A stretch of DNA of 64,000 bases from Desulfobacterales bacterium RIFOXYA12_FULL_46_15 (lineage in GTDB: Bacteria; Desulfobacterota; Desulfobacteria; Desulfobacterales; Desulfobacteraceae): assembly GCA_001799395.1 (NCBI GenBank), contig MGTJ01000233.1, forward strand, positions 24,425-88,424, in the 5' to 3' direction. This document shows, piece by piece, positions 42,878 to 51,995 of the stretch. The first letter of the stretch is position 1. Each line of letters opens with the position of its first letter. A program made the position numbers and the translations under genes. Below the pieces are notes generated by a model. The model had not been told where the DNA came from. It searched no databases and saw only the letters and a list, made by a program, of their open reading frames with translations.

Positions 42878-43549
42878 ATGAGCAAGAAAGAAAACAAAAA
42901 TGAAAGTGGTTCCGCGGAAAGTGCAGGGGAATGCACCGCCGGTGACACAAAAGATGACAAAGGGCTGGGACTCGGTGTCATCTTTTTTATTTTAGCATTT
43001 GTCATATGCTTTTTATCCGGTACGCTGCTGTTCCCCAAATTGCTCTATTCAAAAAAAGAGCAGCCTTTTAATTTTAATCACGAGCTTCATGTCGGTGAAA
43101 CAGGTGATTGCGAATCATGTCATGCCATAAGGGAAGATGGCAGTTTTAATGGTATTCCGAAACTTGCAAAATGCCAGGAATGCCATACTGAAACTCCCCT
43201 GGGTGAGACAGAGGATGAAGCTGTGTTTACTGAGATGTATGTTGCCAAAGAAAAAGAAGTTCCCTGGTATGTTTATTCAAGACAACCGGACTGTGTCTTT
43301 TTCTCCCATGCCGCACATACCAAGACTGAAGGAATGGATTGCGTAACATGTCATGGTCCTATTGGAACATCCACAAATTTAAAACCCTATGAAGAGAACA
43401 GGATTACCGGCTACAGCCGTGAGATCTGGGGTCAAAATATCTGGGGAATTAAAAAGCATTCCTGGGATCGAATGAAGATGGATGACTGCGCAGAGTGCCA
43501 CAAAAAGGAAACAGGCCATCAGGGATATTGTTTCCAGTGTCACAAATAA
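42878..43549 (+). CDS. qrcA: QrcA, multihaem cytochrome c subunit of menaquinone reductase
   Basis: 223 residues. A charged N-terminus, one membrane span (~30-50), then five canonical CxxCH sites: CESCH, CQECH, CVTCH, CAECH and CFQCH at the very end. It contains QPDCVFFSHAAHTKTEGMDCVTCHGP, typical of the Alternative Complex III/Qrc-type cytochrome. QrcA accepts electrons from periplasmic type I cytochrome c3 that has been reduced by hydrogenases or formate dehydrogenases. Characterised QrcA is described as hexahaem; only five regular sites are seen here. First gene of the operon with qrcB 45 bases later. Confidence 0.9.
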   Translation: MSKKENKNESGSAESAGECTAGDTKDDKGLGLGVIFFILAFVICFLSGTLLFPKLLYSKKEQPFNFNHELHVGETGDCESCHAIREDGSFNGIPKLAKCQECHTETPLGETEDEAVFTEMYVAKEKEVPWYVYSRQPDCVFFSHAAHTKTEGMDCVTCHGPIGTSTNLKPYEENRITGYSREIWGQNIWGIKKHSWDRMKMDDCAECHKKETGHQGYCFQCHK

Positions 43550-43594
43550 AAACCTGAAAAACAAGAATTCAAAAACTTTATAGAGGAATAATTT

Positions 43595-45724
43595 ATGAAA
43601 GTTGATCGAAGAAGCTTCTTGGGATTGGGACTTGGTGCAGTTGCAGGTTTTTCAGTTTCTCCTGTTTTATTGAAACTGACAGATGATTCTTCCATCTGGA
43701 CCCAGAACTGGCCATGGACACCTGTCCCTGTCGACGGAGAAGTAAGCTATGAAAATTCGGTCTGTAGTCTTTGCCCTGGAAGCTGTGGTATAAGCGTCAG
43801 GAAAATCGATGACAGACCGGTTAAAATTGAAGGACTTGACGAATACCCCATCAATAATGGGGGTGCCTGCCTTCACGGGATTTCCGGTCTTCAGTATTTA
43901 TATGATCCTGCAAGGGTTAAATCGCCTTTGAAAAAAAATGGTGATAAATTCGAAGAAATTTCTTGGGATGATGCCATCTCCGTGATTGCAGGAAAACTTA
44001 ACGATATCAGAACCGCAGGATCTCCTGAGAAATTTGTCTGCATTGCAGACAAAGACCGGGGATCGGTTCCGGAACTGTTTAAAAGATTCTTGAAGACTTT
44101 TGGTTCCTCCAATTTTTATACAATGCCGGGATTTGAATCCTATCTCAAATTGACAGCTGAAGCCATGCACGGCAAAGGCATGACCATTGGATTTGATCTT
44201 GAAAACTCTGATTTTGTATTAAGTTTCGGAGCCGGTATTATTGAAGGCTGGGGATCTCCCGTGAGTTGTTTTAAAGCCAACGCATCCAGAAAGGAAAGGG
44301 AGGCAAAGCTTTATCAGATTGAACCCAGGCTTTCCAATACAGCCGCAGGCGCTGATAAATGGTTGCCGATCAAACCGGGAACAGAAGCAGATCTTGCCTT
44401 GGGAATATGTTCTTTCATTCTGAAACATAATCTATATGCCGCAACTGCTGCAGTAAGGTTTAAAGGCGGGTTGAACAAATTTGCAGCTCAGCTTCAGAAC
44501 GATTATTCTCTTTCAAAAACATCTGAAATTACCGGTATAAAAGAGTCTGAAATTGAAGAAATCGCCACCTTGTTTGCAAAAGCGAAAATGCCGATTGCTG
44601 TTTTCGGCAAGGGTAAAGGGGACGCCTCCCAGAGTCTGAAGGAATTTATTGCCGTTCAAACGTTGAACTGCCTTATGGACAATATCAATAAAAAAGGCGG
44701 GGTTTTTATTCAACCGGTCAAGACATATCTTGAATTTCCTGAAGAAACCCTGGACGATGTTGCAAAAGAAGGAAATGAAAAACCCCGGTTAGGTCAATAT
44801 GTCCATGATCTGTTTGAAAAGATCAATACATCTTCCCAGCCGGTTGTGGACACCCTGTTTGTGTACCAGTCAAACCCCTGTTATGCACTACATGATACCA
44901 AAACCATCAAACAGGCCGTTGGGAAGATACCCTTTGTTGTCAGTTTTTCATCCTTTCTGGATGAAACTGCTAAAGAAGCGGATATTATCCTGCCGGTTCA
45001 TACATTTATTGAACGGCTCGAAGATGTACCATCCGGTGCAGGGCTCTCAAAAACAGTGGTGGGGCTTTCAAAACCGGTTGTCAAACCGGTGTTCAACACA
45101 AAACTTCCCGGGGATATTCTCCTTCTCCTGGCAAAAGCGCTTGATGGCACTGTTGCTGAAAATTTTGCATGGGAGTCCTATGACGAATGTCTTGAAACAG
45201 TGGCCAAAAATATCTGGGATTCCCTGTTTCAGGACGGTTATGCAATTCTGGAAGAAGGCGTCCCTGAAGAATCAGTTGAAGTAAATGTAGCCTTTCTGAC
45301 CGGGAATCCCTCATCCATTCAGGCAACCGGTGACGGGGAACTTATGTTGATCCCTATTGATAATATGAGATTACCTAGTGCTGCACCGGCTGCATCTCCT
45401 TTTTCAATAAAAACGGTTTCCGATGAAGTATTAAAAGGCAGGGATACGGTTGTTGAAATCAACCCCAAGACTGCCAAAGGCCTAAAAAACTATGACTATG
45501 TAGCCTTAACGACCCCTGTGGGAACTGCAAAGGTCATGATCCATCTCAATGAAGGCATCATGCCCGGCGTAGTTGGGATGGTTAAAGGCCTGGGGCATAG
45601 TTTTGATAATAAATATGTATCAAACAAGGGTGTCAATATCAATGAGTTGATCGGCCCGGTAATTGAACCCGGATCAGGACTGGATGCTGCCTTTGGGGTA
45701 AAAGCAAAAATTTCCAAGGCTTGA
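43595..45724 (+). CDS. qrcB: QrcB, molybdopterin-oxidoreductase-like subunit
   Basis: 709 residues. Twin-arginine signal DRRSFLGLGLGAVAGFSVSP, iron-sulfur Cys at 57, 60, 64 and 92 (CSLCPGSCG...GGACLHG), and a molybdopterin oxidoreductase-type fold with NPCYALHDTKTIKQAV and a C-terminal VVEINPKTAKGLKNYDYV domain. In the family QrcB is known to lack molybdenum cofactor; the absence of a Cys/Sec/Ser ligand pattern in the SAYAMSFG-like region fits. It is a periplasmic, non-catalytic electron-transfer scaffold between QrcA and QrcC. Located between qrcA and qrcC. Confidence 0.92.
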   Translation: MKVDRRSFLGLGLGAVAGFSVSPVLLKLTDDSSIWTQNWPWTPVPVDGEVSYENSVCSLCPGSCGISVRKIDDRPVKIEGLDEYPINNGGACLHGISGLQYLYDPARVKSPLKKNGDKFEEISWDDAISVIAGKLNDIRTAGSPEKFVCIADKDRGSVPELFKRFLKTFGSSNFYTMPGFESYLKLTAEAMHGKGMTIGFDLENSDFVLSFGAGIIEGWGSPVSCFKANASRKEREAKLYQIEPRLSNTAAGADKWLPIKPGTEADLALGICSFILKHNLYAATAAVRFKGGLNKFAAQLQNDYSLSKTSEITGIKESEIEEIATLFAKAKMPIAVFGKGKGDASQSLKEFIAVQTLNCLMDNINKKGGVFIQPVKTYLEFPEETLDDVAKEGNEKPRLGQYVHDLFEKINTSSQPVVDTLFVYQSNPCYALHDTKTIKQAVGKIPFVVSFSSFLDETAKEADIILPVHTFIERLEDVPSGAGLSKTVVGLSKPVVKPVFNTKLPGDILLLLAKALDGTVAENFAWESYDECLETVAKNIWDSLFQDGYAILEEGVPEESVEVNVAFLTGNPSSIQATGDGELMLIPIDNMRLPSAAPAASPFSIKTVSDEVLKGRDTVVEINPKTAKGLKNYDYVALTTPVGTAKVMIHLNEGIMPGVVGMVKGLGHSFDNKYVSNKGVNINELIGPVIEPGSGLDAAFGVKAKISKA

Positions 45725-45755
45725 TATTCAAGGATAAATTCTAAAGAGGTTCTTA

Positions 45756-46616
45756 ATGAATAAAATAGAGAATAAAGCACATAAATTCGGAATGGTGATA
45801 GATCTGGATAAATGCACAGGGTGCGGTTCCTGCATGGTTTCGTGCATGTCTGAGAATAATGTCCCATTCAAGGAGGATGAGTCCAATAAAAAGGATAGTA
45901 TCACCTGGATGCGTGTTTATAAATTAACCAATGGTAAATCCTTTCCTGACACTGAAATCGTATATCTGCCAAGACCTTGCCAGCATTGCGGGGGAAAAGG
46001 GGATCATGGTCATTCGCCCTGCGTTTCAGTTTGTCCTGCAACAGCAACGGATTATGGATATGATACAGGAATTGTCAGCCAGATCTACACACGCTGTTTT
46101 GGATGCAGGTATTGCATGGGAGCCTGTCCCTACCATGCACGCTATTTTAACTGGTGGGATCCGAAATGGCCGGAAGGCATGGAAAAATACCTGAGCCCGG
46201 ATGTATCCCCCAGAATGAGAGGGGTGGTGGAAAAATGCAGTTTTTGCTTTCACCGGTACCAGGCTGCAAAAGATAAAGCCTATTATGACGGACGGGATGA
46301 TATTGAAGAAGATGAATATCAGACTGCCTGCACAACTGCCTGTCCTTCCGGTGCCATTGTGTTCGGGGATCTGAATAACCCGGCCCATAGGGTGCATGAG
46401 ATTGTAAAACCAGATCCCCATCCATGGCCCAATAATCCGAATGTGGTTGGAAAATCAAGGAACCCTAATGTTTTCAGGCTTCTTGAAAGGCTTGGAACCA
46501 ATCCCAAGGTCTATTATCTTTCCGAACGTGAATGGGTCAGAAAGGCAGGAGATAATTATCTCGACGGTGAATGGGACAAAATTAAGAATCATCATGGGTC
46601 CGAGTCTCATGGTTAA
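45756..46616 (+). CDS. qrcC: QrcC, periplasmic ferredoxin-like subunit
   Basis: 286 residues with four cluster motifs: CTGCGSCMVSCMSEN, CQHCGGKGDHGHSPCVSVCPATA, CFGCRYCMGACPYHARYFNW and CSFCFHRYQAAKDKAYYDG...CTTACPSGAI. There is no Tat signal of its own, so it is probably exported with QrcB. It transfers electrons toward the quinone site in QrcD. The start ATG has AGAGG upstream. A typical qrcC position 31 bases after qrcB. Confidence 0.94.
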   Translation: MNKIENKAHKFGMVIDLDKCTGCGSCMVSCMSENNVPFKEDESNKKDSITWMRVYKLTNGKSFPDTEIVYLPRPCQHCGGKGDHGHSPCVSVCPATATDYGYDTGIVSQIYTRCFGCRYCMGACPYHARYFNWWDPKWPEGMEKYLSPDVSPRMRGVVEKCSFCFHRYQAAKDKAYYDGRDDIEEDEYQTACTTACPSGAIVFGDLNNPAHRVHEIVKPDPHPWPNNPNVVGKSRNPNVFRLLERLGTNPKVYYLSEREWVRKAGDNYLDGEWDKIKNHHGSESHG

Positions 46617-46649
46617 CATATCCAAAACCTTTGTTAGGAGTGAATAAAT

Positions 46650-47906
46650 ATGGATTCTGCATTAATACCTGAAGGTGCAAAACGCTGTGCTTTTCCAAAA
46701 TTTGCTGTTGGAATTGCCATCGTGGGTGCCGTGGTTCTCTGGGGCGTTTATGCCATGCTGCTTTGCTGGTTTAAAGGTCTTAACCAGACCAATATGAACG
46801 ATAATTATGGGTTTGCCCTATGGATCTGGGCCGATCTTGCCGTTATTGCAGTTGGTGGTGGCGCGTTTTTTACAGGATTATTAAAATATATTTTTAAAGT
46901 GGACGAACTGAAAAACATCATCAATTTTGCCGTTATCATCGGATTTATCTGCTATAGTTCTGCATTATTGATCCTTGCCATTGATATCGGCCAACCCTTG
47001 CGTGGCTGGTTCATTTTCTGGCATGCCAATGTCCATTCCATGCTAACGGAAGTGGCTTTTTGCCTGTCCTGCTATTTTGCAGTACTGACCATTGAGTTTA
47101 TCCCCAATATTCTTGAAAACAGACAAGCCAATAAAATACCATTTTTTCATCACCTTGCCCATAACATGCATGGTGTGATGGCTATTTTTGCCGCAACCGG
47201 TGCTTTCCTTTCATTCTTCCACCAGGGATCACTTGGTGGTGTGGCAGGCGTTATGTACGGTCGTCCGTTTGCTGTGAGGGAAGGGCTTTTGATCTGGCCC
47301 TGGACCTTCTTTTTGTTCACCTGGTCTGCGGCGGCATTTGGCCCCTGCTTTACCCTCCTGGTGACGAAAATCACGGAAACCATTACCGGTAAAAAGCTTG
47401 TTAAGGATAATGTTGTTCATCTTCTGGCAAAAATATCCGGGTGGATGATCTTCACCTATATCATTGCTAAAATTATTGATACCATTTACTGGGCAATGGT
47501 TACCGCACCCGGTCTTGGGTTTGATATCAGCCGTTTCTATTCCGACAACAGCTTCTATGGATATTGGATACTGCTTACTGAGATTGTGATCTGTGGCGTT
47601 ATCCCGGGTCTTCTCCTCATAATGAAATCCACCCGTGAAAACCCGGCATTGCGTCTTGTTGCCATTATCCTGGGCGTGATCGGTGTCTGCTTGAACAGAT
47701 GGGTCATGGTTCTTCAAATCATGGCAATCCCGGTAATGAGTTTTGATACCTGGGCACTCTATATCCCAAGCTGGCAGGAAGTGGCGACAACTGTTCTGCC
47801 CGTAGCTTATGGAATTATTCTGATTGCGGTCACTTACCGGTATCTTCCTGTATTTCCGCAGGAGAAAGAGCTTAATTCGGTTGAACCGGCAGCAGAAACG
47901 AAATAA
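46650..47906 (+). CDS. qrcD: QrcD, NrfD-type menaquinone-binding membrane subunit
   Basis: 418 residues, ten predicted helices. IDIGQPLRGWFIFWHANVHSMLTEVAFCLSCYFAVL and FFHHLAHNMHGVMAIFAATGAFLSFFHQGSLGGVAGVMYGRPF are typical of the QrcD/ActC/NrfD family, the latter lying in the quinone-site region. It reduces menaquinone with electrons passed through QrcA-B-C, an essential step for sulfate reduction with hydrogen or formate. Followed by a short accessory membrane gene with a strong ribosome-binding site. Confidence 0.95.
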   Translation: MDSALIPEGAKRCAFPKFAVGIAIVGAVVLWGVYAMLLCWFKGLNQTNMNDNYGFALWIWADLAVIAVGGGAFFTGLLKYIFKVDELKNIINFAVIIGFICYSSALLILAIDIGQPLRGWFIFWHANVHSMLTEVAFCLSCYFAVLTIEFIPNILENRQANKIPFFHHLAHNMHGVMAIFAATGAFLSFFHQGSLGGVAGVMYGRPFAVREGLLIWPWTFFLFTWSAAAFGPCFTLLVTKITETITGKKLVKDNVVHLLAKISGWMIFTYIIAKIIDTIYWAMVTAPGLGFDISRFYSDNSFYGYWILLTEIVICGVIPGLLLIMKSTRENPALRLVAIILGVIGVCLNRWVMVLQIMAIPVMSFDTWALYIPSWQEVATTVLPVAYGIILIAVTYRYLPVFPQEKELNSVEPAAETK

Positions 47907-47926
47907 TTATCAGGAGGAGTAAGATT

Positions 47927-48085
47927 ATGTTTCCATTTAATTTTGAATGGGCTTGGGATATTGGGCACGCGATTTTTTTCGGCGGATTCTGGTATGCTAT
48001 TTCCATCCTGGGCGCCGGTATGACCTATTGTGTCTTAAAAGCAGCCTATGACACGCTGAAAGACGGCGGAGGGTCTCATCATTAG
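47927..48085 (+). CDS. 52-residue membrane protein at the end of the qrc operon
   Basis: MFPFNFEWAWDIGHAIFFGG, then FWYAISILGAGMTYCVLKAAYDTLKDGGGSHH: one hydrophobic span (~18-40) with a C-terminal polar tail ending in two His. AGGAGGAG lies seven bases upstream of ATG. The gene begins 21 bases after qrcD and precedes the operon terminator, so it is coexpressed with Qrc and may be a small fifth subunit. I cannot cite experimental evidence for such a subunit. Confidence 0.8.
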   Translation: MFPFNFEWAWDIGHAIFFGGFWYAISILGAGMTYCVLKAAYDTLKDGGGSHH

Positions 48086-48115
48086 GAAATGATTTTTATC
48101 CTATAGCATTTATCT

Positions 48116-48166
48116 AAAATAAAACGCATTCCATGGTTTTAAAAAGCCAAGGTTGCGTTTTATTTT
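48116..48166. terminator. Bidirectional terminator between qrc and the hydrolase operon
   Basis: AAAATAAAACGCA (48116-48128) pairs perfectly with 48154-48166, and inside it CCATGG pairs imperfectly with CCAAGG. The A-rich and T-rich flanks give a T-tract on both strands, fitting the convergent gene ends at 48085 and 48178. Confidence 0.85.
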
Positions 48167-48177
48167 AGCTGCTTTCC

Positions 48178-48978
48178 CTACTTTTTCTGAATTTTACACG
48201 GGCTTAAATGAATCGTTTCATTAATGAACCTTGTTATGATGGCCAGGACTTTTTCAGATTGCTCAATGTGGGGAGAATGCCGACAATCCTCAATGATACG
48301 AATTGTGGCATTGCCGGCTCGTTGTTTGACGGATTCTAATTGTTTCAATGAACCATATTGATCTTGATTCCCCTGAATCGCAAGCATTGGGATTTTGATT
48401 TTAGGTAAATATTTTTCAATATTCCAGTGGATAAATTGAGGATTCAGCCAGACATCATTCCAACCCCTGAAAGCATTTTCCGTGTTTTTGCCATGATATT
48501 TTTCAAGTTTTTTCCTGAGATCACAGTATTCATAATTGATGTTTGCCTGATAGATGCTTTTTAATGTGATTTCTTCGCAAAATACATGGGCGGCCATTGT
48601 GATCAAGGCTTTCAAGCCTTTGGCATATGGGCTTCCGGCATATATGATACTGATGGAACCGCCGTCGGAATGGCCGATCAGAATATGGTCCCTGATTTTT
48701 GCCTCTTTCATGAGGGCAGGTAAAAAATACAATCCCTCTTTGTGCATGAAGTTTATTTTCCATGGTATCGGGCTTGGATCAGATGCACCATACCCCAATC
48801 GTGAAAAGACAAGGGATGGGCATCCTGTTTTTTGTGATAAAAGAGATGGGAAATCCTTCCACATTTCTGTACATCCAAGGCCTTCGTGGAGAAAAATGAG
48901 TGTGGGGTATCCGTTTTCCTCTTGCCGGTGCCACTGAATTTCAATCTGTTCTGATCCGATTTTTAAAAATTTTGCCAC
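48178..48978 (-). CDS. Alpha/beta hydrolase fold protein
   Basis: 266 residues from the GTG at 48978, preceded by AAAGGAAA seven bases away; an ATG ten codons upstream (49008) has a poorer site. LIFLHEGLGCTEMWKDFP is the oxyanion region, IGHSDGGSISIIYA the nucleophile elbow (Ser in GHSDG), AIQGNQDQYGS carries the acid Asp, and IIEDCRHSPHIEQSE the catalytic His. Substrate is not deducible; esterase or lactonase activity is likely. Last gene of a five-gene leftward operon beginning with plsB. Confidence 0.85.
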   Translation of the reverse strand: MAKFLKIGSEQIEIQWHRQEENGYPTLIFLHEGLGCTEMWKDFPSLLSQKTGCPSLVFSRLGYGASDPSPIPWKINFMHKEGLYFLPALMKEAKIRDHILIGHSDGGSISIIYAGSPYAKGLKALITMAAHVFCEEITLKSIYQANINYEYCDLRKKLEKYHGKNTENAFRGWNDVWLNPQFIHWNIEKYLPKIKIPMLAIQGNQDQYGSLKQLESVKQRAGNATIRIIEDCRHSPHIEQSEKVLAIITRFINETIHLSPCKIQKK

Positions 48979-49015
48979 TGTTAGTTTCCTTTTATGAATT
49001 AAGGGCATTTGTTGC

Positions 49016-49492
49016 CTATGATTTCATAAGAGTGTCATAAGCCTTCTGGATTTCAAGGAATTTTTCATTGGCAAGACTGGAAAATTCCTCCCCTAAATGG
49101 GAGAGTTTATCCGGGTGATATTTTTTTACCGCTTCCTTATATGCAGCCGTGATTTCTTTTTTCGAAGCCCCGGGCTTGATGTCAAGAATAACATAGGGCG
49201 TTTTGGCCGTGTTTTGTTCCGAAGTATTTTCCTTTTTACCAGAGCCGGATTTCCTGGTCCTGGATTTTGAATGATTAAATTTCTGCTCTGCGTAGTTTTT
49301 AAAAGGTTTTTTCTTTTTGAAAAGAAAAGGAGGCAGGGTGCCATATCTGATCAGATAATACATAAAGGTGATGATTATACCGTCATCAATAAACCCGATG
49401 AATGGAATCATGAAATCCGGTATGACGTCTACCGGGCTGACGAGGTAGGCAATGCTAAGGAGGATCAGGATGATTCTGAAATACAGATTCAA
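49016..49492 (-). CDS. DUF1232-DnaJ fusion membrane protein
   Basis: 158 residues. Residues 1-55 are a YkvA/DUF1232 domain (SPVDVIPDFMIPFIGFIDDGIIITFMYYLI), membrane-associated; ~55-95 is a Lys/Ser-rich linker; ~96-158 is a J domain (PYVILDIKPGASKKEITAAYKEAVKKYHPDKL) with the HPD tripeptide. J domains stimulate Hsp70 ATPase, so this could recruit DnaK to the membrane. It starts four bases after dapB and ends before the hydrolase, inside the plsB operon. The combination is known in bacteria but its function is not established. Confidence 0.88.
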   Translation of the reverse strand: MNLYFRIILILLSIAYLVSPVDVIPDFMIPFIGFIDDGIIITFMYYLIRYGTLPPFLFKKKKPFKNYAEQKFNHSKSRTRKSGSGKKENTSEQNTAKTPYVILDIKPGASKKEITAAYKEAVKKYHPDKLSHLGEEFSSLANEKFLEIQKAYDTLMKS

Positions 49493-49496
49493 ATGG

Positions 49497-50330
49497 CTAT
49501 TTCCCGTTTAAGACATCTATCATGGTATAGAGTTTCCTGGTTTTATCAGGGTTATCAAGTTTGTCCTTTAAAAACAGTACGGCATCAAAAGTCCCGCTGA
49601 CATAAATATCCCTGCCGTTGATATTGTGCTTGAATTCAAACAAGGCTGATCCGTCTTCTGCCGTGAGGGTATAGGTATGCCACCCATGACCGCCCAAATG
49701 CTCTCTTGGGATATTCCATTCTTTTTCCTGAATCTCAGGGTCCCGGATCATTTTTATATGATCCACATCAAAATCGACTCCCAGTTTATTAAAATAATTG
49801 ACCATGGCCCTTGCCGTGCCCGATGTGTCTGCCTTTCCTTTCTGGTGGCTTTCTACCACCTGAAGGGTATATCCCTTGAAAAGCCCGGGAAAAGTATCTG
49901 CTGCATATTCCATCATGGCCTGGAACCCGACGATCTGTTTGGCCATATTAGGTGCTATGACCGCAGGTGTTGAAGCGTTTTTAACAGTCTCCTCCAGTTG
50001 TTTCCTGTCGCCGCCAGTGGTTCCCATAATAAAAGGAATTTTATTTTTCACATAATAGAGGGCATTGGCATTCACTGCGTTGGGATGTGTATAATCAATG
50101 CTGATAAAAGAAGGATACACAGATTTGATATGGGTTGTTTTTATATCCCTGGAATCCGGTTTGACAAGCTCAAAGGTCACATTATCAATAACAACTGTTT
50201 TTTCTTCAATATCCAGGCCGGTCAGGGAGAAAGGAATAACATTGAATTTTTCATCTGAAACGGCAAACCGAGCCATTTTTTTTGCTACATTCCCTGGTAA
50301 TCCATTGATCATAATATTAATTTTTTCCAT
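49497..50330 (-). CDS. dapB: 4-Hydroxy-tetrahydrodipicolinate reductase, plant-type
   Basis: 277 residues. NIMINGLPGNVAKKMARFAV is the NAD(P)-binding Rossmann turn (G-x-x-G-x-V), VIAPNMAKQIVGFQAMM and VVESHQKGKADTSGTARAMV hold the active-site HQ-x-K-x-D-x-SGTA pattern of plant-type DapB, and GHGWHTYTLTAEDGSALFEFKHNINGRDIYVSGTFDAVLFL closes the protein. It catalyses the reduction leading to lysine and meso-diaminopimelate. The SLK-type bacterial loop is absent, so it belongs to the plant-like group found in some Deltaproteobacteria. Gap of 14 bases after the MurU-AmgK gene. Confidence 0.9.
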   Translation of the reverse strand: MEKINIMINGLPGNVAKKMARFAVSDEKFNVIPFSLTGLDIEEKTVVIDNVTFELVKPDSRDIKTTHIKSVYPSFISIDYTHPNAVNANALYYVKNKIPFIMGTTGGDRKQLEETVKNASTPAVIAPNMAKQIVGFQAMMEYAADTFPGLFKGYTLQVVESHQKGKADTSGTARAMVNYFNKLGVDFDVDHIKMIRDPEIQEKEWNIPREHLGGHGWHTYTLTAEDGSALFEFKHNINGRDIYVSGTFDAVLFLKDKLDNPDKTRKLYTMIDVLNGK

Positions 50331-50344
50331 GGCAGCCTTCTCCT

Positions 50345-51991
50345 TTAAATCCTTTGAATCAATTTGGCAAGTTTCTGAATATTATCGTCATTCAACCTGA
50401 TGATGTTGTTTTTTAACAAGCTTACAGCAAAAGGGATATATTGTTCAAATCCATTTTTCTTTTTTATCCGGCATAAATAACCGAAAGCACCTAAAAATTG
50501 AAGATTTCGAGTCAGACAGCAGAATTGATAGTTTTTTATAAATGCTTCTTTTTGCAAGGGGTCCAGATCTAATTTGTCCGTAGTATATTGTAAAAGTGTC
50601 TCTTTTATAGTGTCGTTCAAGCCGACATAAGGATCGATAAGAAGAGAGGCAAGATCATATTGCAAAGGCCCGATTCTGGCAGATTGAAAATCAATAAAAA
50701 AAGGCTGCCCGTTAAACATCATGATATTTCTGGATTGACAGTCCCGGTGCATAAGGCCTGTAACCCCGTTTTCCAAAGCATGATCTGCAATATAACTAAA
50801 TTCATCTTGATAATCTTGGCAGGATAAATTCATATTCAAATAGCCGTTAATAAAAGCGTCCATGAAATAGCGGCATTCTTTTTCAAGGATGAGTGCTTTT
50901 GAATAGGTTTCTGTCTGACAGGTCCATTTTGTACAAAATCCTTCAGCCCCCTTGATTGAAAAATCAATAAGCAGATCGATCACGTTTTGATATAATTTCA
51001 GCAAGGATTCAGGATTATTCTGCTGTTTCACAAGGGCCTCAAGATGAATATCACCGAGATCTTCCATGATGACCATACCGGAGACTGTGTCATAATTAAG
51101 AATTTCAGGTACTGGAATACCTTTTAAAAAAAGGTGACGTCCGATAAGAATAAAGGCATTGAGCTGATCCCGGGACTCAGTATCCGGAAGGCATATTCCA
51201 TGATCACCCACAATAAGGGATTGATTTTCATGGGAAATTCTGTACCATAACCTGTCTGATCCGTCACCGGCAAGTTTGTGGACCCCAATATATTTTATTT
51301 TTTCCTGTTTCAGTCCCAATTGTGATGCTGCAAGCTCAAGAAGGGATGTCATTGAATAGGATTCATTTATACCGATGTCGGCCCAGTAAATTTCTTTTTC
51401 CACAAATGCTTTCACTTTTTTTTGGTGAACCAGCCCTTGATAAACCGTTATGCTTGAAAATATTTTTTGATTTGGGAAATAGTCAAATATTTCAGGGGAT
51501 AAAACTTGTATTCCGGTAAAGGCAAGGCTGTTTGTTTTTGAATTAAAATCCCGGATATAGCCCTCAGTATCAACAAAGACTTTATTGAATTTTTTACAAT
51601 CGTGAAGAACCAGTGTGGCAAGGCAATCGGATTCCAGATGAGAACTGTATACACGGGCAAGATCAACATTAGAAATAATATCGGAATTGATTACAAAAAA
51701 AGGGGCATGTTCAAGAAACCTTCTTGCATTGGCAATGGCCCCGCCGGTATCTAGGATAACAGGCTCATAAATGGTATGAACAATATCAGGGAATGTATCT
51801 GCAAAAGCTTCTATCTGTTTGTGAAGGTGATGGGTATTGATGAAAATTTCATCACAACCGTTTTCAATCAATTGGTTTACCAGATGCGCCAAAATGGGTC
51901 TGGAATTTAATGTAAACAAAGGTTTTGGAATTTTCAGGGTATGGGGTAAAAGCCTTGTGCCGTATCCTGCCGCCAGAATCAATGCTTTCAT
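50345..51991 (-). CDS. MurU-AmgK type fusion: nucleotidyltransferase plus sugar kinase
   Basis: 548 residues. The N-terminal ~230 residues are a sugar-1-phosphate nucleotidyltransferase (MKALILAAGYGTRLLPHTLKIPKPLFTL; FINTHHLHKQIEAF; FVINSDIISN), most like MurU. The C-terminal ~300 are an APH-type phosphotransferase (GLMHRDCQSRNIMMFNGQPFFIDFQSARIGPLQYDLASLL, with HxD and the metal-binding DFQ), like AmgK. In Pseudomonas AmgK phosphorylates N-acetylmuramic acid and MurU makes UDP-MurNAc; the fusion would do both in one polypeptide. Substrate is inferred. ATG lies four bases after the plsB stop. Confidence 0.85.
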   Translation of the reverse strand: MKALILAAGYGTRLLPHTLKIPKPLFTLNSRPILAHLVNQLIENGCDEIFINTHHLHKQIEAFADTFPDIVHTIYEPVILDTGGAIANARRFLEHAPFFVINSDIISNVDLARVYSSHLESDCLATLVLHDCKKFNKVFVDTEGYIRDFNSKTNSLAFTGIQVLSPEIFDYFPNQKIFSSITVYQGLVHQKKVKAFVEKEIYWADIGINESYSMTSLLELAASQLGLKQEKIKYIGVHKLAGDGSDRLWYRISHENQSLIVGDHGICLPDTESRDQLNAFILIGRHLFLKGIPVPEILNYDTVSGMVIMEDLGDIHLEALVKQQNNPESLLKLYQNVIDLLIDFSIKGAEGFCTKWTCQTETYSKALILEKECRYFMDAFINGYLNMNLSCQDYQDEFSYIADHALENGVTGLMHRDCQSRNIMMFNGQPFFIDFQSARIGPLQYDLASLLIDPYVGLNDTIKETLLQYTTDKLDLDPLQKEAFIKNYQFCCLTRNLQFLGAFGYLCRIKKKNGFEQYIPFAVSLLKNNIIRLNDDNIQKLAKLIQRI

Positions 51992-51995
51992 GATA

